Counted from the stretch's first letter, positions 1 to 8,216 are shown. The stretch is DNA of 14,890 bases from Pedobacter sp. (GCA_030149995.1 JASLGV010000491.1:1-14890), one strand, 5' to 3'. Translations and numbers: made by a program. Notes: generated by a model not told the origin, from the sequence alone.

Positions 1-2293
1 CGCGAACCGGAATCAGGACTTCCGGTTCTTTCTTACCGTCTGGCCACAACACCAGTGTAAATGAACTTCCTTTATCTTCGGTACTGCACAAGGTAATTTC
101 TCCCCCAAGTAATTTAGCCAGCTCGCGGCTTATAGACAAACCTAAACCGGTACCGCCAAATTTGCGGCGTGTAGATCCATCAGCCTGTTGAAAGGCTTCA
201 AAAACCATGGCTTGTTTGTCTTTTGAAATCCCCACACCGGTATCGGTTACCTTAATAGAAAAATCTTTAAGCTCATCATCCCGACTGACTGTAAGCGTTA
301 CAGATCCCTTTGCCGTAAACTTAATGGCATTCGACAACAGATTTTTTAAGATCTGTTCCAGGCGCATTTTATCTGTATGTATAAACTCCGGAACATTTGG
401 ATTTTTAACAAACTGCAGCTCCAATCCTTTTTCTTTAGCCAGCGGCGTAAACAAGGCACGCATGTTTTCGATCACCTCATCAACCCGGATGTTGGCTTTA
501 TCGAGTTCCATTTTTCCAGCCTCAATTTTAGAAAGATCGAGGATTTCGTCTATTAAGCTTAATAGTCCCTGACCGGAGCTTTGAATCACTTCGGCATATT
601 CTTTATGTTCTGAGTCAATTGTTTCGTTTTCAGACATCAGCCTCGACAAAAGCAGAATAGAATTGAGTGGCGTGCGCAATTCGTGCGACATGTTGGCCAG
701 GAACTCAGATTTATACTTCGTACTCAGCTCAAGTGCTTCGGCCTTGCTTTGTATCTCGATGTTCCGTTCTTCAATTAACTGATTTTTTTCTTCCAGCAAA
801 CTGCTTCTTTCTTCCAGTTCCTGGTTGCTTTGCATTAACTCTTCCTGTTGTACGCGCAATTCCTCTTCAGAAGCCTGTAACTTTAAAGCTTGTGCTTCCA
901 GTTCGGCATTCATACTTTCAAGTTCATTGTGCTGGGTTTGCAGCTCTTCAGACTGTGCCTGCGTCTCTTCAAGCAGCAACTGGAGTTTCTGGCGGTTTTG
1001 AGCGCCAATTAAAGCTGTTCCCGCACCTGATGAAATGCTGTTTAAAAAACTAATTTCCAGCTCCGTAAATACATCTATTTTACCCAGCTCCAAAGCCCCT
1101 ATTGCATGCCCGTTGCGCACAATCGGCATAATCAAAAGCTGATTAGGTGTAATCTTACCCGAAGCAAAGCTCACCGTCAGTTCATTTTGAGGTACTTGTG
1201 TAAGCAAAATCTGCTCTTTGGTTTTAACCGCCTGGCCAATGAGCCCCGATCCGGGTTCAATGGTCTCAGCAAGCTGCTGCTTTTGCAGTGCATACTGACC
1301 TTTAAGGTGTAAAAGGCCGTCGTCTTTATACAAATAAACAGCACCTATCTGGCTGTTGGTATAAATGGCTAAAAATTCTATAATATCGTTGGCCAGCGCA
1401 AATATATTTTTTTCGCCTACCATCTTTACGTTTAAGCCGGCTACTCCGGTTTGGAGCCACTCATTTTCTGCAAGTGCATCGAAAGATGTTTTCAGTGAAA
1501 ATGACATGGCATTTAAAGAATCGGCTAAAGACCCCAGATCATCCTCTGCCCGGCCATCCAGCCGCACACCATAATTACCATCCGAAATCTGTTTGGCTAT
1601 TTCTTTGATTGCGGTAATTCTTTTCTCCATTTCCAGCTTTTTCTGCTCCAGCTCTTCCTGAAGTTTCATCCGTTCATCAAAGTCAATTGATACCCGTCTG
1701 TAGAAGAAAAGCGTAATGATAATGGCCAGTAAAGCTGCAATAACAATAAGTATAGGCGTGTAAGAAGTAAGTTTATTCAAGGCTTCGGTACGAATAGCCA
1801 AAAGCTCCTTTTCTTCTTTAACCATTTTCCTGATAATGGTTCTCGACTCGTCCATATAAAGTTTCCCCTGAAACAGCACCTTATGATCTATTTCGCCGCC
1901 CAACGATTTTATTTCGATCGTCGACTTTAAAATATCCATTCGTTTCAGCATAACCGCCCGCAGCTCTGCAATATTTTTTTGCTGTACCGGGTTGTCTTTT
2001 GTATCGGCCTCTATTCTGTTTAAAACTGCTGCTGCAGTATCGGCAGCTCCATTATATGGATCCAGAAAAGCTTTGTTTCCGGTTAGCAAATAACCCCGCT
2101 GGCCGGTTTCCGCATCTTTTAAAACCGAAATAACATTTTCTGTATTAATGATTACCTCATCACTGTGCTTAACCAGCTCCACACTTTTAATTAAGTTAAC
2201 GATGCTGGTATAAGAAGCCAGCGAACTAATAAAAAGAATGATCAGCGATAAGCCAAGGCCAAGGCGTAAATTATTTTTAAGGGTTGTTTTCAT
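1..2293 (-). CDS. CHASE3-HAMP-GAF sensor histidine kinase (C-terminus cut by window edge)
   Basis: Reading leftward from the ATG at 2293 there are 764 codons with no stop before the left edge, so the gene is partial at its 3' end. Seen: TM1 at about residues 9-29; an extracytoplasmic CHASE3 region (about 30-175) with the characteristic DAETGQRGYLLTG near residue 60; TM2 at about 177-199; HAMP at about 222-265; a GAF-like segment at about 296-418; a long Glu/Gln-rich coiled coil at about 428-527; HisKA with phospho-acceptor H537 in SHELRTP; and HATPase_c with N655, D684 (DTGVGIS) and GGTGLG at 713-718. The last residues lie just past the ATPase domain. Related Bacteroidetes kinases often continue into one or more receiver domains, but that part is not visible. 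The start is 29 bp after the stop of the upstream receiver-kinase gene, so co-transcription is likely. CHASE3 ligands are generally unknown, so the signal cannot be named. The kinase assignment is very secure. Confidence 0.95.
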   Translation of the reverse strand, partial: MKTTLKNNLRLGLGLSLIILFISSLASYTSIVNLIKSVELVKHSDEVIINTENVISVLKDAETGQRGYLLTGNKAFLDPYNGAADTAAAVLNRIEADTKDNPVQQKNIAELRAVMLKRMDILKSTIEIKSLGGEIDHKVLFQGKLYMDESRTIIRKMVKEEKELLAIRTEALNKLTSYTPILIVIAALLAIIITLFFYRRVSIDFDERMKLQEELEQKKLEMEKRITAIKEIAKQISDGNYGVRLDGRAEDDLGSLADSLNAMSFSLKTSFDALAENEWLQTGVAGLNVKMVGEKNIFALANDIIEFLAIYTNSQIGAVYLYKDDGLLHLKGQYALQKQQLAETIEPGSGLIGQAVKTKEQILLTQVPQNELTVSFASGKITPNQLLIMPIVRNGHAIGALELGKIDVFTELEISFLNSISSGAGTALIGAQNRQKLQLLLEETQAQSEELQTQHNELESMNAELEAQALKLQASEEELRVQQEELMQSNQELEERSSLLEEKNQLIEERNIEIQSKAEALELSTKYKSEFLANMSHELRTPLNSILLLSRLMSENETIDSEHKEYAEVIQSSGQGLLSLIDEILDLSKIEAGKMELDKANIRVDEVIENMRALFTPLAKEKGLELQFVKNPNVPEFIHTDKMRLEQILKNLLSNAIKFTAKGSVTLTVSRDDELKDFSIKVTDTGVGISKDKQAMVFEAFQQADGSTRRKFGGTGLGLSISRELAKLLGGEITLCSTEDKGSSFTLVLWPDGKKEPEVLIPVR

Positions 2294-2322
2294 TGCCTGG
2301 TTTAGGTGTTTAAGATATTGGA

Positions 2323-3450
2323 TTAATCGGTTTTCTGACCGGAAGCCTCTGTTGGAATGATGAAATAAAACTCAGAGCCCTCATTGGGCAGGCTTTTTAC
2401 ACCGATGCTACCGCCATGCCTTTTTATAATTTCGGAACAGATGTAAAGACCTATCCCCAAGCCATTAAAATGGTTGCTGTTTTCTTCCACCCGGTAAAAT
2501 TTCTCAAATATTTTCTGCTGCTGTTCTTCTGAAATACCAATGCCAAAATCTTTTACCGCAAGATAGAACTTTTCATCTTGTATATTTATGGTAATTTGTA
2601 CTTTATTGGTTCCTGGCGCATATTTAATGGCGTTTGTTATAAAATTAATAACCACCTGCTCCAACCGCATTTCATCTCCGTAAATATTCTTTTCTGCCTT
2701 TCCGATAACCGATATTTTAAAATCGGGATTGGATTGCTGCATCATTTCAACAGCATTGTTCACCATGCTATCGGCATTAAATTGCTGCATGTTGAATTTT
2801 AATTTACCGCTTTCTATTTTTGAGATATCCAGTAAATCGACAATCAGTTCATTTAATTTTTCAATCTGTATGCTGGCTTTTTCCAAATGCTTAACCGCTG
2901 TTTCTTTATCGTCTTTAATAAGACTGCGGTGCAACAGCTGAATGTATCCTTTTACACTTGTTAAGGGTGTTTTAAGTTCATGGCTGGCGATGCTGATAAA
3001 TTCGTCTTTTTTATTTTCGGCCTGCTTTCTGAATTCTATTTCTTCGAGTAGTTTTTCCTGTACTTCGTTCAGTTTTCTGCTTTGCTCGTAGATCCGGTAA
3101 AAGGTTTTTATTTTCAGCAACAGGATGTTGATGTCTACCGGCTTTGTGATGTAATCAAGTCCGCCGCTTAAATAACCTTTGGTGATGAATTTCAACTCGG
3201 TATTAACGGCCGATAAGAAAATAATGGCTGTATCTTTTGCTTTGCTAAAACCCGAAACGGCTTCGGCAACTTCAAAACCATCCATATCAGGCATTTGTAC
3301 ATCCAGGATAATCAGTACATAATTATTTTTTAATACTTTTTTTAAGGCTTCTTCGCCAGATGAAGCTGTGTCAACCTCGAAATTATGTGCCTGAAGAACT
3401 TTCTGTAATGAAATTAGGTTTTCGGGCCTGTCGTCAACAATAAGGATCAT
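2323..3450 (-). CDS. Hybrid response regulator / histidine kinase (REC-HisKA-HATPase)
   Basis: A 375-residue soluble protein. The N-terminal receiver domain (about 1-120) has the acidic pair D6/D7, phospho-acceptor D50 in LDVQMPD, S80 and K103 in TKP. A short coiled linker (about 122-148) leads to HisKA with H157 in ASHELKTP, then HATPase_c with N273, D301-F-G-I-G305 and G330-L-G-I-G334. All catalytic residues of both modules are present. There is no membrane segment or separate sensor domain, so it probably receives phosphate on D50 from another kinase and passes control to its own kinase core. The CHASE3 kinase 29 bp downstream is the obvious candidate partner (inference). It is first in the two-gene unit; no clear TAnnTTTG promoter was found in the 100 bp upstream. 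The ATG at 3450 places the receiver domain start exactly as expected for the family. Confidence 0.95.
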   Translation of the reverse strand: MILIVDDRPENLISLQKVLQAHNFEVDTASSGEEALKKVLKNNYVLIILDVQMPDMDGFEVAEAVSGFSKAKDTAIIFLSAVNTELKFITKGYLSGGLDYITKPVDINILLLKIKTFYRIYEQSRKLNEVQEKLLEEIEFRKQAENKKDEFISIASHELKTPLTSVKGYIQLLHRSLIKDDKETAVKHLEKASIQIEKLNELIVDLLDISKIESGKLKFNMQQFNADSMVNNAVEMMQQSNPDFKISVIGKAEKNIYGDEMRLEQVVINFITNAIKYAPGTNKVQITINIQDEKFYLAVKDFGIGISEEQQQKIFEKFYRVEENSNHFNGLGIGLYICSEIIKRHGGSIGVKSLPNEGSEFYFIIPTEASGQKTD

Positions 3451-3550
3451 TTTTTAACAAGTAAATAATAGGGATAACAAGATTTTACCTGACTTCTAAA
3501 TCGCCCGATAAGGTGTATAAACAAAGAGCGCTTAAAAAAGTTTTATTTTT

Positions 3551-4390
3551 TTATAAATTTTTTGAATTAAATGTATCGCCCTGACTAACATCGCCGGTAT
3601 CGAATCCCTTTTTAAACCAGTACATCCGCTGTTGCGAAGTGCCGTGCGTAAAAGAATCTGGCTTTACCTGTCCAGTTGCCTGTTTTTGTAATTTATCATC
3701 TCCAATAGCATTGGCCGCGGTTAATGCTTCCTGTAAATCGCCATCATCCAGTTTCAGGCTTTTCAGTTCCTGTGCATTATGTGCCCAGATGCCGGCAAAA
3801 AAATCAGCCTGAAGTTCCAGTTTTACGGATAAACGGTTGTATTCAGTTTGACTTATACGACCACGGGCCTGGTCTAATTTTTCAGATATACCCAATAGAT
3901 TTTGAACATGATGTCCCACTTCGTGTGCCACCACATAAGCCTGTGCAAAATCGCCGGCTGCACCGAAGCGGTCTCTTAATTCATCGTAAAAAGAAAGATC
4001 TATGTAAACTTTTCGATCGGCGGGGCAATAGAAAGGCCCCACCGCAGCGCTGGCACTGCCACATCCGGTTTGAACGCCTTCATCAAACATACGTAGAGTT
4101 GGACGTTGGTAAACCTTACCTAATTTTTCAAATTCTGCCTCCCACACCAGGTCGGTGGATTCTAAGATTTTTGCCATTTGCAGACCGGCGGAATCTACCG
4201 GTAAGCCTTTTTTGATGTTTACATTCTCCTGTACCGGCAACTGATCTACCAAACCGGTAAGGTCTTTACCAAAAAACAGGCCTAATACAACTATAATAAG
4301 TCCGACACCGCCACCCAATGCAATTTTTCCACCACCCTTGCTTCCCCGGCTGTCTTCAATATTTTCGCTTCCTTTTCCAAATATCTGCAT
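3551..4390 (-). CDS. Neutral zinc metallopeptidase, YpfJ family (PF04228 type)
   Basis: 279 residues. The short N-terminus carries the family-typical polar start (ENIEDSRGSKGGG), then one membrane segment at about residues 23-41, so the bulk should lie outside the cytoplasmic membrane. The zinc-binding HEVGHH motif is at 156-161 (H156, E157, H160), and LELQADFFAG at 191-200 supplies the probable third ligand, E192. The C-terminal FTHGTSQQRMYWFKKGF segment is also family-typical. Length fits the family. Substrate and physiological role are not established for this family. The gene follows gltX on the same strand at about 100 bp; a 13-bp hairpin ends only 15 nt before the ATG. That means either the hairpin terminates gltX and the promoter is obscured, or it sits in a shared transcript. 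Confidence 0.93.
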   Translation of the reverse strand: MQIFGKGSENIEDSRGSKGGGKIALGGGVGLIIVVLGLFFGKDLTGLVDQLPVQENVNIKKGLPVDSAGLQMAKILESTDLVWEAEFEKLGKVYQRPTLRMFDEGVQTGCGSASAAVGPFYCPADRKVYIDLSFYDELRDRFGAAGDFAQAYVVAHEVGHHVQNLLGISEKLDQARGRISQTEYNRLSVKLELQADFFAGIWAHNAQELKSLKLDDGDLQEALTAANAIGDDKLQKQATGQVKPDSFTHGTSQQRMYWFKKGFDTGDVSQGDTFNSKNL

Positions 4391-4405
4391 ATAACATTTA
4401 TTCTA

Positions 4406-4440
4406 AATAAGTAGCTGTTTATAAAAGACAGCTACTTATT
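4406..4440. terminator. 13-bp perfect hairpin between gltX and the zinc peptidase gene
   Basis: Arms 4406-4418 and 4428-4440 are perfect inverted repeats around a 9-nt loop (13 bp, AT-rich with a central AGCT). It lies downstream of gltX and 15 nt upstream of the zinc peptidase start. In the transcription direction no uninterrupted U-tract follows, so terminator function is plausible but not certain. A leader or mRNA-processing hairpin is the alternative. Confidence 0.6.
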
Positions 4441-4442
4441 CT

Positions 4443-4461
4443 ATTTGGTTAACATTTGGTT
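4443..4461. repeat. Tandem direct repeat ATTTGGTT with 11-bp period
   Basis: ATTTGGTT occurs at 4443-4450 and again at 4454-4461, one helical turn apart, in the gltX/zinc peptidase spacer about 55-70 bp upstream of the peptidase ATG. Same-face direct repeats are compatible with a regulator binding site, but two short AT-rich copies could be chance. Confidence 0.4.
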
Positions 4462-4489
4462 CAATTTCAATTTATTAACTAATGTAGTA

Positions 4490-5995
4490 TTAAAAGTTAA
4501 AAATCCCAATAGCTTTTTCAACCCTTTCTTTAACAACTGTTTCGCCGAGCAACATGGCAATATCAAAAACACCTGGACCAAATTTGCCACCAACCAGCAT
4601 AATCCTGAACGGCAACATCAGTTCTCCGGGTTTAAATCCTTTTTCTTCGGCCAGTGCTTTGAAGGCAGCTTCGGCAGAAACGGCATCGGTAAGCTGGATT
4701 CCCGCTGCGTAAGCACTAAAAAAATCGGCTTTTTCCGGGGTCCACTTTGGTTTAACCGCAGCGGTATCGTATGCATCAGGCGTTTGGAAAAAATACCGGC
4801 TCTGCGCAGGGAAATCACTCAACAGCGTGCACCTGTCTTTAATTAAATCAATAACGGTATTCAAAAATGCATCTTCAGGTTCAATACCTTCGGCACCTAA
4901 CAATGCTTTAACAACTGGCTGTAAATGACTGGCGGCCGATTGTTTGATCCATTCGTGGTTATACCACTTGGCTTTTTCAAAATCAAATTTTGCGCCGGCC
5001 TTGCTGATCCGGTCTACCGAGAATTTTTCTTCTAACGCCGCAAGGCTAAAGATTTCCTGTTCGGTACCATCGTTCCAGCCCAAAAGTGCCAGCATATTTA
5101 TAAATGCCTCGGGTAAAAAGCCCATCTCTTTAAAGCCTTTGGTTACATCGCCCGTTTTTGGATCGGTCCAGTTCATGGCGTATACCGGAAAGCCCAAACG
5201 ATCGCCATCGCGTTTGCTCAGTTTTCCATGTCCGTCTGGTTTTAAGATTAACGGAAGGTGTGCCCATTGAGGCATTTCACTTTCCCAGCCCAGATATTTC
5301 CAAAGTAAAATATGTATAGGTGCAGACGGCAGCCATTCTTCGCCCCTAAAAGCGTGACTGATTTCCATGGCCTTATCATCTACCACCACAGCCAGGTGGT
5401 ATGTAGGCATTCCATCAGCCTTTAATAAAACTTTATCATCTACAAGGTCTGTATCAAAGCTTACATCGCCACGAATCAGGTCGTTAAAATGAACCACTTC
5501 TTTTTCAGGTACTTTAATCCGGATTACGTGTGGAGTTTGTGCAGCAAGCAGGTCTGCCACCTCTTTATCTGTTAAGGTTAAAGAGTTCCGCATTTGCATA
5601 CGTGTAGCCTGCCCATACTGAAAATTAGGAACTTCTTTTCTTTTTGCTTCCAGCGCTTCGGGTGTATCGAAAGCATAGTAAGCATGGCCATCCTGAATGA
5701 GTTGCTCTGCATAAGGCCGGTAAGAAGGTTTGCGCTCACTTTGCCTGTAAGGGCCAAAAGCACCTGGTTTTTCCGGACTTTCGTCTGGATTAATACCACA
5801 CCAGCTGAGGCAATCTACAATATAACTTTCTGCTCCCTCTACAAAACGGGTCTGATCTGTATCCTCAACCCGCAACACAAAAGTTCCGTTGTGTTTTTTT
5901 GCAAACAAATAATTAAATAATGCAGTGCGTACACCACCTAAATGCAAGCCGCCTGTAGGGCTTGGGGCAAATCTTACTCTAACTTTTTTATCCAT
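4490..5995 (-). CDS. gltX: Glutamyl-tRNA synthetase
   Basis: 501 residues, a full-length class I aminoacyl-tRNA synthetase that charges tRNA-Glu in the cytoplasm. Seen: the FAPSPTGGLHLGG nucleotide-binding signature (residues 9-21, HLGG replacing the textbook HIGH), RVEDTD at 42-47, FRGEEWLPS at 216-224 and the KLSKR form of KMSKS at 258-262. After KLSKR there is an insertion around MNWTDPKTGDVTKGFKE of the kind found in Bacteroidetes GluRS. The cysteines that bind zinc in the E. coli enzyme are absent from the region around residues 104-125, so this is a zinc-less form. The ATG at 5995 is set by the conserved start MDKKVRVRFAPSP. It is transcribed divergently from the kinase gene at 6109, probably from the TATCTTTG element at 6051-6058. 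Confidence 0.98.
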   Translation of the reverse strand: MDKKVRVRFAPSPTGGLHLGGVRTALFNYLFAKKHNGTFVLRVEDTDQTRFVEGAESYIVDCLSWCGINPDESPEKPGAFGPYRQSERKPSYRPYAEQLIQDGHAYYAFDTPEALEAKRKEVPNFQYGQATRMQMRNSLTLTDKEVADLLAAQTPHVIRIKVPEKEVVHFNDLIRGDVSFDTDLVDDKVLLKADGMPTYHLAVVVDDKAMEISHAFRGEEWLPSAPIHILLWKYLGWESEMPQWAHLPLILKPDGHGKLSKRDGDRLGFPVYAMNWTDPKTGDVTKGFKEMGFLPEAFINMLALLGWNDGTEQEIFSLAALEEKFSVDRISKAGAKFDFEKAKWYNHEWIKQSAASHLQPVVKALLGAEGIEPEDAFLNTVIDLIKDRCTLLSDFPAQSRYFFQTPDAYDTAAVKPKWTPEKADFFSAYAAGIQLTDAVSAEAAFKALAEEKGFKPGELMLPFRIMLVGGKFGPGVFDIAMLLGETVVKERVEKAIGIFNF

Positions 5996-6018
5996 GATTG
6001 CTTATTGTATGTGCCTGC

Positions 6019-6036
6019 TTTGTGTAAAAGCACAAA
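6019..6036. promoter_or_regulatory. TTTGTG-N6-CACAAA dyad in the gltX leader
   Basis: A perfect 6-bp inverted repeat, arms 6019-6024 and 6031-6036, with a 6-nt centre. The TGTG-N6-CACA core has the spacing of a Crp-type site. It lies 24-41 bp upstream of the gltX ATG and downstream of its predicted -7 element, so it could act as a roadblock operator or as a leader RNA hairpin. Low-to-moderate confidence. Confidence 0.3.
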
Positions 6037-6050
6037 AATTCAAGACCATG

Positions 6051-6058
6051 CAAAGATA
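6051..6058 (-). promoter_or_regulatory. Predicted gltX -7 promoter element
   Basis: On the minus strand this reads TATCTTTG, an exact match to the Bacteroidetes primary sigma -7 consensus TAnnTTTG, placed to give a leader of roughly 50 nt before the gltX ATG at 5995. No good -33 TTTG was found at the usual 17-23 bp upstream, so the assignment rests on the -7 element and location. Confidence 0.5.
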
Positions 6059-6108
6059 TGTTTTTTATGTTTTTTTCGTTTTGTTATTGTATTTTGGCAA
6101 ACCAAAGC

Positions 6109-7314
6109 ATGAACCCTTATCAAAAGAAACGCCGCTGGAAGTTTTTTCTTCTCATTTTTGCCATCTTAATTGGCATCGCTTCTGTTTTTTATACGGACTC
6201 TTTCGTAAAAAAAATGGAACGTGAAGAAGCCAACCAGTTCCAGCTCTGGGTAAAAGTTACCGAACAATCCATGCTTTTAATGGACAACGATCTATATAAT
6301 GGTGTTATTGAAACGGTAAGGGAAAACACCAAAATGCCCGTAATCCTGGTAAATGCCAACGGATCCATTCTTACTTCTATTGGCTTAGACAGCACCAAAA
6401 CCTGGTATCCTTTTGGCAGTAAGTTAACATACGACAGCCTTTATTTTGTAAGGGAATTAAAGAAAATGAAAAAGCAGCATAAGCCTGCTACCATGGATAT
6501 TTTTGGCGAAAAGAAATTTGCCTATTATAAGGATTCTTTTATCCTTACCCAGCTCAGGTACTTTCCGTACATTCAGATGGGGGTTATTTTTCTGTTTCTT
6601 CTTACTGCTTATGCCGCATTCAGTTCGGCGCGGAGAGATGAGCAAGACCATGTATGGGTCGGGCTGGCGAAGGAAACAGCCCACCAGCTGGGCACCCCTA
6701 TTTCCTCTCTCATGGCCTGGACGGAACTGATGAAGTCGAAATTTGATGCAGAAGAAGATCCCTTGATTGCCGAAATGGAAAACGATATTAAGCGCCTCGA
6801 AATTATAACAGACCGCTTTTCTAAAATCGGATCCAAACCGGTACTGGAAGACCACAATGTTTACCTGGTCATCAAAAATTTTGTAGATTACTTTAAAGTA
6901 CGTACTTCAGATAAAGTAAAATTCAGCATTACGGGCGATGAACAGGTACGCGCCATGCTGAATGTTCCGCTTTTTGACTGGGTAACGGAAAACCTGCTTA
7001 AAAATGCCGCCAACGCCATAGAAAACGAGGGTTCCATTTCAATTAAAATAACCGAAAACCTGGCAAAAGAACAGGTCTTTATTGATGTAACTGATACAGG
7101 AAAGGGAATTTCGCGATCAAAATTCGATGCGGTTTTTCAACCGGGCTACACCACGCGTAAACGTGGGTGGGGCCTCGGACTTTCTTTAACCAAACGGATC
7201 GTTGAAAATTACCACAGTGGCGAAATTTTTGTAAAAGACTCAGAAATTGGCAAAGGAACCACTTTTAGAATCATCTTAAAAAGCAGCATGACCTATGAAC
7301 CAACCACAGCCTAA
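6109..7314 (+). CDS. Membrane sensor histidine kinase, orphan
   Basis: 401 residues from the ATG at 6109. An in-frame ATG at 6058 would add 17 odd hydrophobic residues and overlap the gltX promoter region, whereas MNPYQKKRRWKFF gives a clean cytoplasmic positive cluster before TM1 (about 12-28). An external sensor region (about 30-150) has no domain I recognise; TM2 is at about 153-171. The kinase core has H192 in the variant H-box ETAHQLGTPISSL, N299 in the N-box, D329 in DTGKGIS, and G353-W-G-L-G357 as G2 box. This H-box/G2 style is common in Bacteroidetes kinases. No response regulator is adjacent, so the output is unknown. The 3' end overlaps the DinB gene by 20 bp, suggesting translational coupling within a three-gene unit. 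Confidence 0.94.
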   Translation: MNPYQKKRRWKFFLLIFAILIGIASVFYTDSFVKKMEREEANQFQLWVKVTEQSMLLMDNDLYNGVIETVRENTKMPVILVNANGSILTSIGLDSTKTWYPFGSKLTYDSLYFVRELKKMKKQHKPATMDIFGEKKFAYYKDSFILTQLRYFPYIQMGVIFLFLLTAYAAFSSARRDEQDHVWVGLAKETAHQLGTPISSLMAWTELMKSKFDAEEDPLIAEMENDIKRLEIITDRFSKIGSKPVLEDHNVYLVIKNFVDYFKVRTSDKVKFSITGDEQVRAMLNVPLFDWVTENLLKNAANAIENEGSISIKITENLAKEQVFIDVTDTGKGISRSKFDAVFQPGYTTRKRGWGLGLSLTKRIVENYHSGEIFVKDSEIGKGTTFRIILKSSMTYEPTTA

Positions 7315-7804
7315 CCAATATCCGAAAGTTGTACAAACCTATATTCAGCAAATAGAAGGGCATATTTTCGAGGTTCTCGAAAGCCAGGCAACCAGCGTTC
7401 CGCTTTTGTTTCTAAACAACAAGGAACGTGAAAATTATGCTTATGCGCCCGGAAAATGGACTTTGAAAGAAATGCTTGGCCATATTATAGATACCGAGCG
7501 GGTAATGACTTACCGCTTAGCTGCTTTTGCCCGTAATGAACAGCAGGTTCAGCCAGGTTTTGATGAAAATGACTATGTAAACCAGGCACGTTTTTCTGCG
7601 CGTTCTTTAGAGGACCTGACAGCAGAGTTTGAAGCTTTACGAAAAGCCAACTTATACCTCTTCCGCTCGCTTAATGAAGAAGAAATGAGCCGCAAAGGAA
7701 TTGCCTCTGGCAATGGAATTTCTGTAAAAGCATTATTATATGTTATTGCAGGTCATGTTTTACACCATATTAATATTTTAAAGGAACGTTATCATGTGGT
7801 TTAA
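7295..7804 (+). CDS. DinB-superfamily metalloenzyme (DinB_2-like)
   Basis: 169 residues, predicted all-helical. The DinB/YfiT-type metal triad is visible as H63 in the conserved segment GKWTLKEMLGHIIDTER and H154 plus H158 in GHVLHHINILKERY near the C-terminus. Members of this superfamily bind a divalent metal, and characterised ones transfer low-molecular-weight thiols such as bacillithiol or act on small electrophiles; the substrate here cannot be read from sequence. The conserved PGKW and HIIDTERVMTYR segments place it with the DinB_2/YfiT-like branch. It starts inside the end of the kinase gene (20-bp overlap) and itself overlaps the thioesterase start by 11 bp. It could equally be a general detoxification enzyme unrelated to the kinase signal. 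Confidence 0.88.
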   Translation: MNQPQPNQYPKVVQTYIQQIEGHIFEVLESQATSVPLLFLNNKERENYAYAPGKWTLKEMLGHIIDTERVMTYRLAAFARNEQQVQPGFDENDYVNQARFSARSLEDLTAEFEALRKANLYLFRSLNEEEMSRKGIASGNGISVKALLYVIAGHVLHHINILKERYHVV

Positions 7805-8216
7805 AGATTTTAGTGTTGAGGAACTTAACAACCGGCCTAAGAATCATTTAGGTGGCTTACTGGATATACAATTTACAGAAATAACCGCCGATGGCTTAAC
7901 GGCAACCATGCCTGTTGATGAACGCACACACCAACCGGCAGGCATTTTACACGGCGGTGCATCGGTGGTACTGGCCGAAACGCTGGGTAGTATTGCTTCT
8001 TATATGTGCGTAGATCCGGATAAATATATGGCCGTGGGGCTTGAAATAAATGCCAATCATTTACGACCGGTAAAAGACGGTCTTGTAACGGGTATTTGCA
8101 AACCCCTTCATATTGGAGCCAAAACACACGTGTGGGAAATTAAAATCTACAACAATCGCGGTAAAATGAACTGCGTAAGCCGTTTAACGGTTGCCATCAT
8201 CAACAAACCGCAATAA
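7794..8216 (+). CDS. Hotdog-fold acyl-CoA thioesterase, MenI/EntH-like
   Basis: 140 residues, one hotdog domain. The segment MPVDERTHQPAGILHGGAS followed by VVLAETLGS closely resembles E. coli YdiI (MenI, 1,4-dihydroxy-2-naphthoyl-CoA hydrolase) and EntH. The catalytic set appears as Q47, H53 and E62 (Q48/H54/E63 in YdiI numbering as I recall it). The later motif GLEINANHLRPVKDG and the C-terminal SRLTVAI are also shared. Bacteroidetes use menaquinone, so a DHNA-CoA hydrolase role is attractive, but no other men gene lies in the window, and related paralogues hydrolyse other aromatic acyl-CoAs. The start overlaps the DinB gene by 11 bp, and the gene ends just before a bidirectional terminator. 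Confidence 0.9.
   Translation: MWFKDFSVEELNNRPKNHLGGLLDIQFTEITADGLTATMPVDERTHQPAGILHGGASVVLAETLGSIASYMCVDPDKYMAVGLEINANHLRPVKDGLVTGICKPLHIGAKTHVWEIKIYNNRGKMNCVSRLTVAIINKPQ

Noticed and set aside
207..1574. Several plus-strand open frames opposite the CHASE3 kinase gene
   Set aside because: They are antisense shadows: no family signatures, and the minus strand encodes a complete, well-conserved kinase across the whole stretch.
3724..5270. Plus-strand open frames opposite the zinc peptidase and gltX
   Set aside because: They are Pro/Arg- or Cys/Phe-rich antisense translations without recognisable domains; both minus-strand genes are unambiguous.
6088..6097. Plus-strand promoter TATTTTG for the orphan kinase
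   Set aside because: It is one base short of TAnnTTTG and lies within 20 bp of the ATG without a -33 partner; too weak to list as a feature.
6058..6108. In-frame upstream ATG for the orphan kinase
   Set aside because: It adds 17 residues of low-complexity hydrophobic sequence ahead of a normal cytoplasmic N-terminus and overlaps the gltX -7 element; the ATG at 6109 is better.
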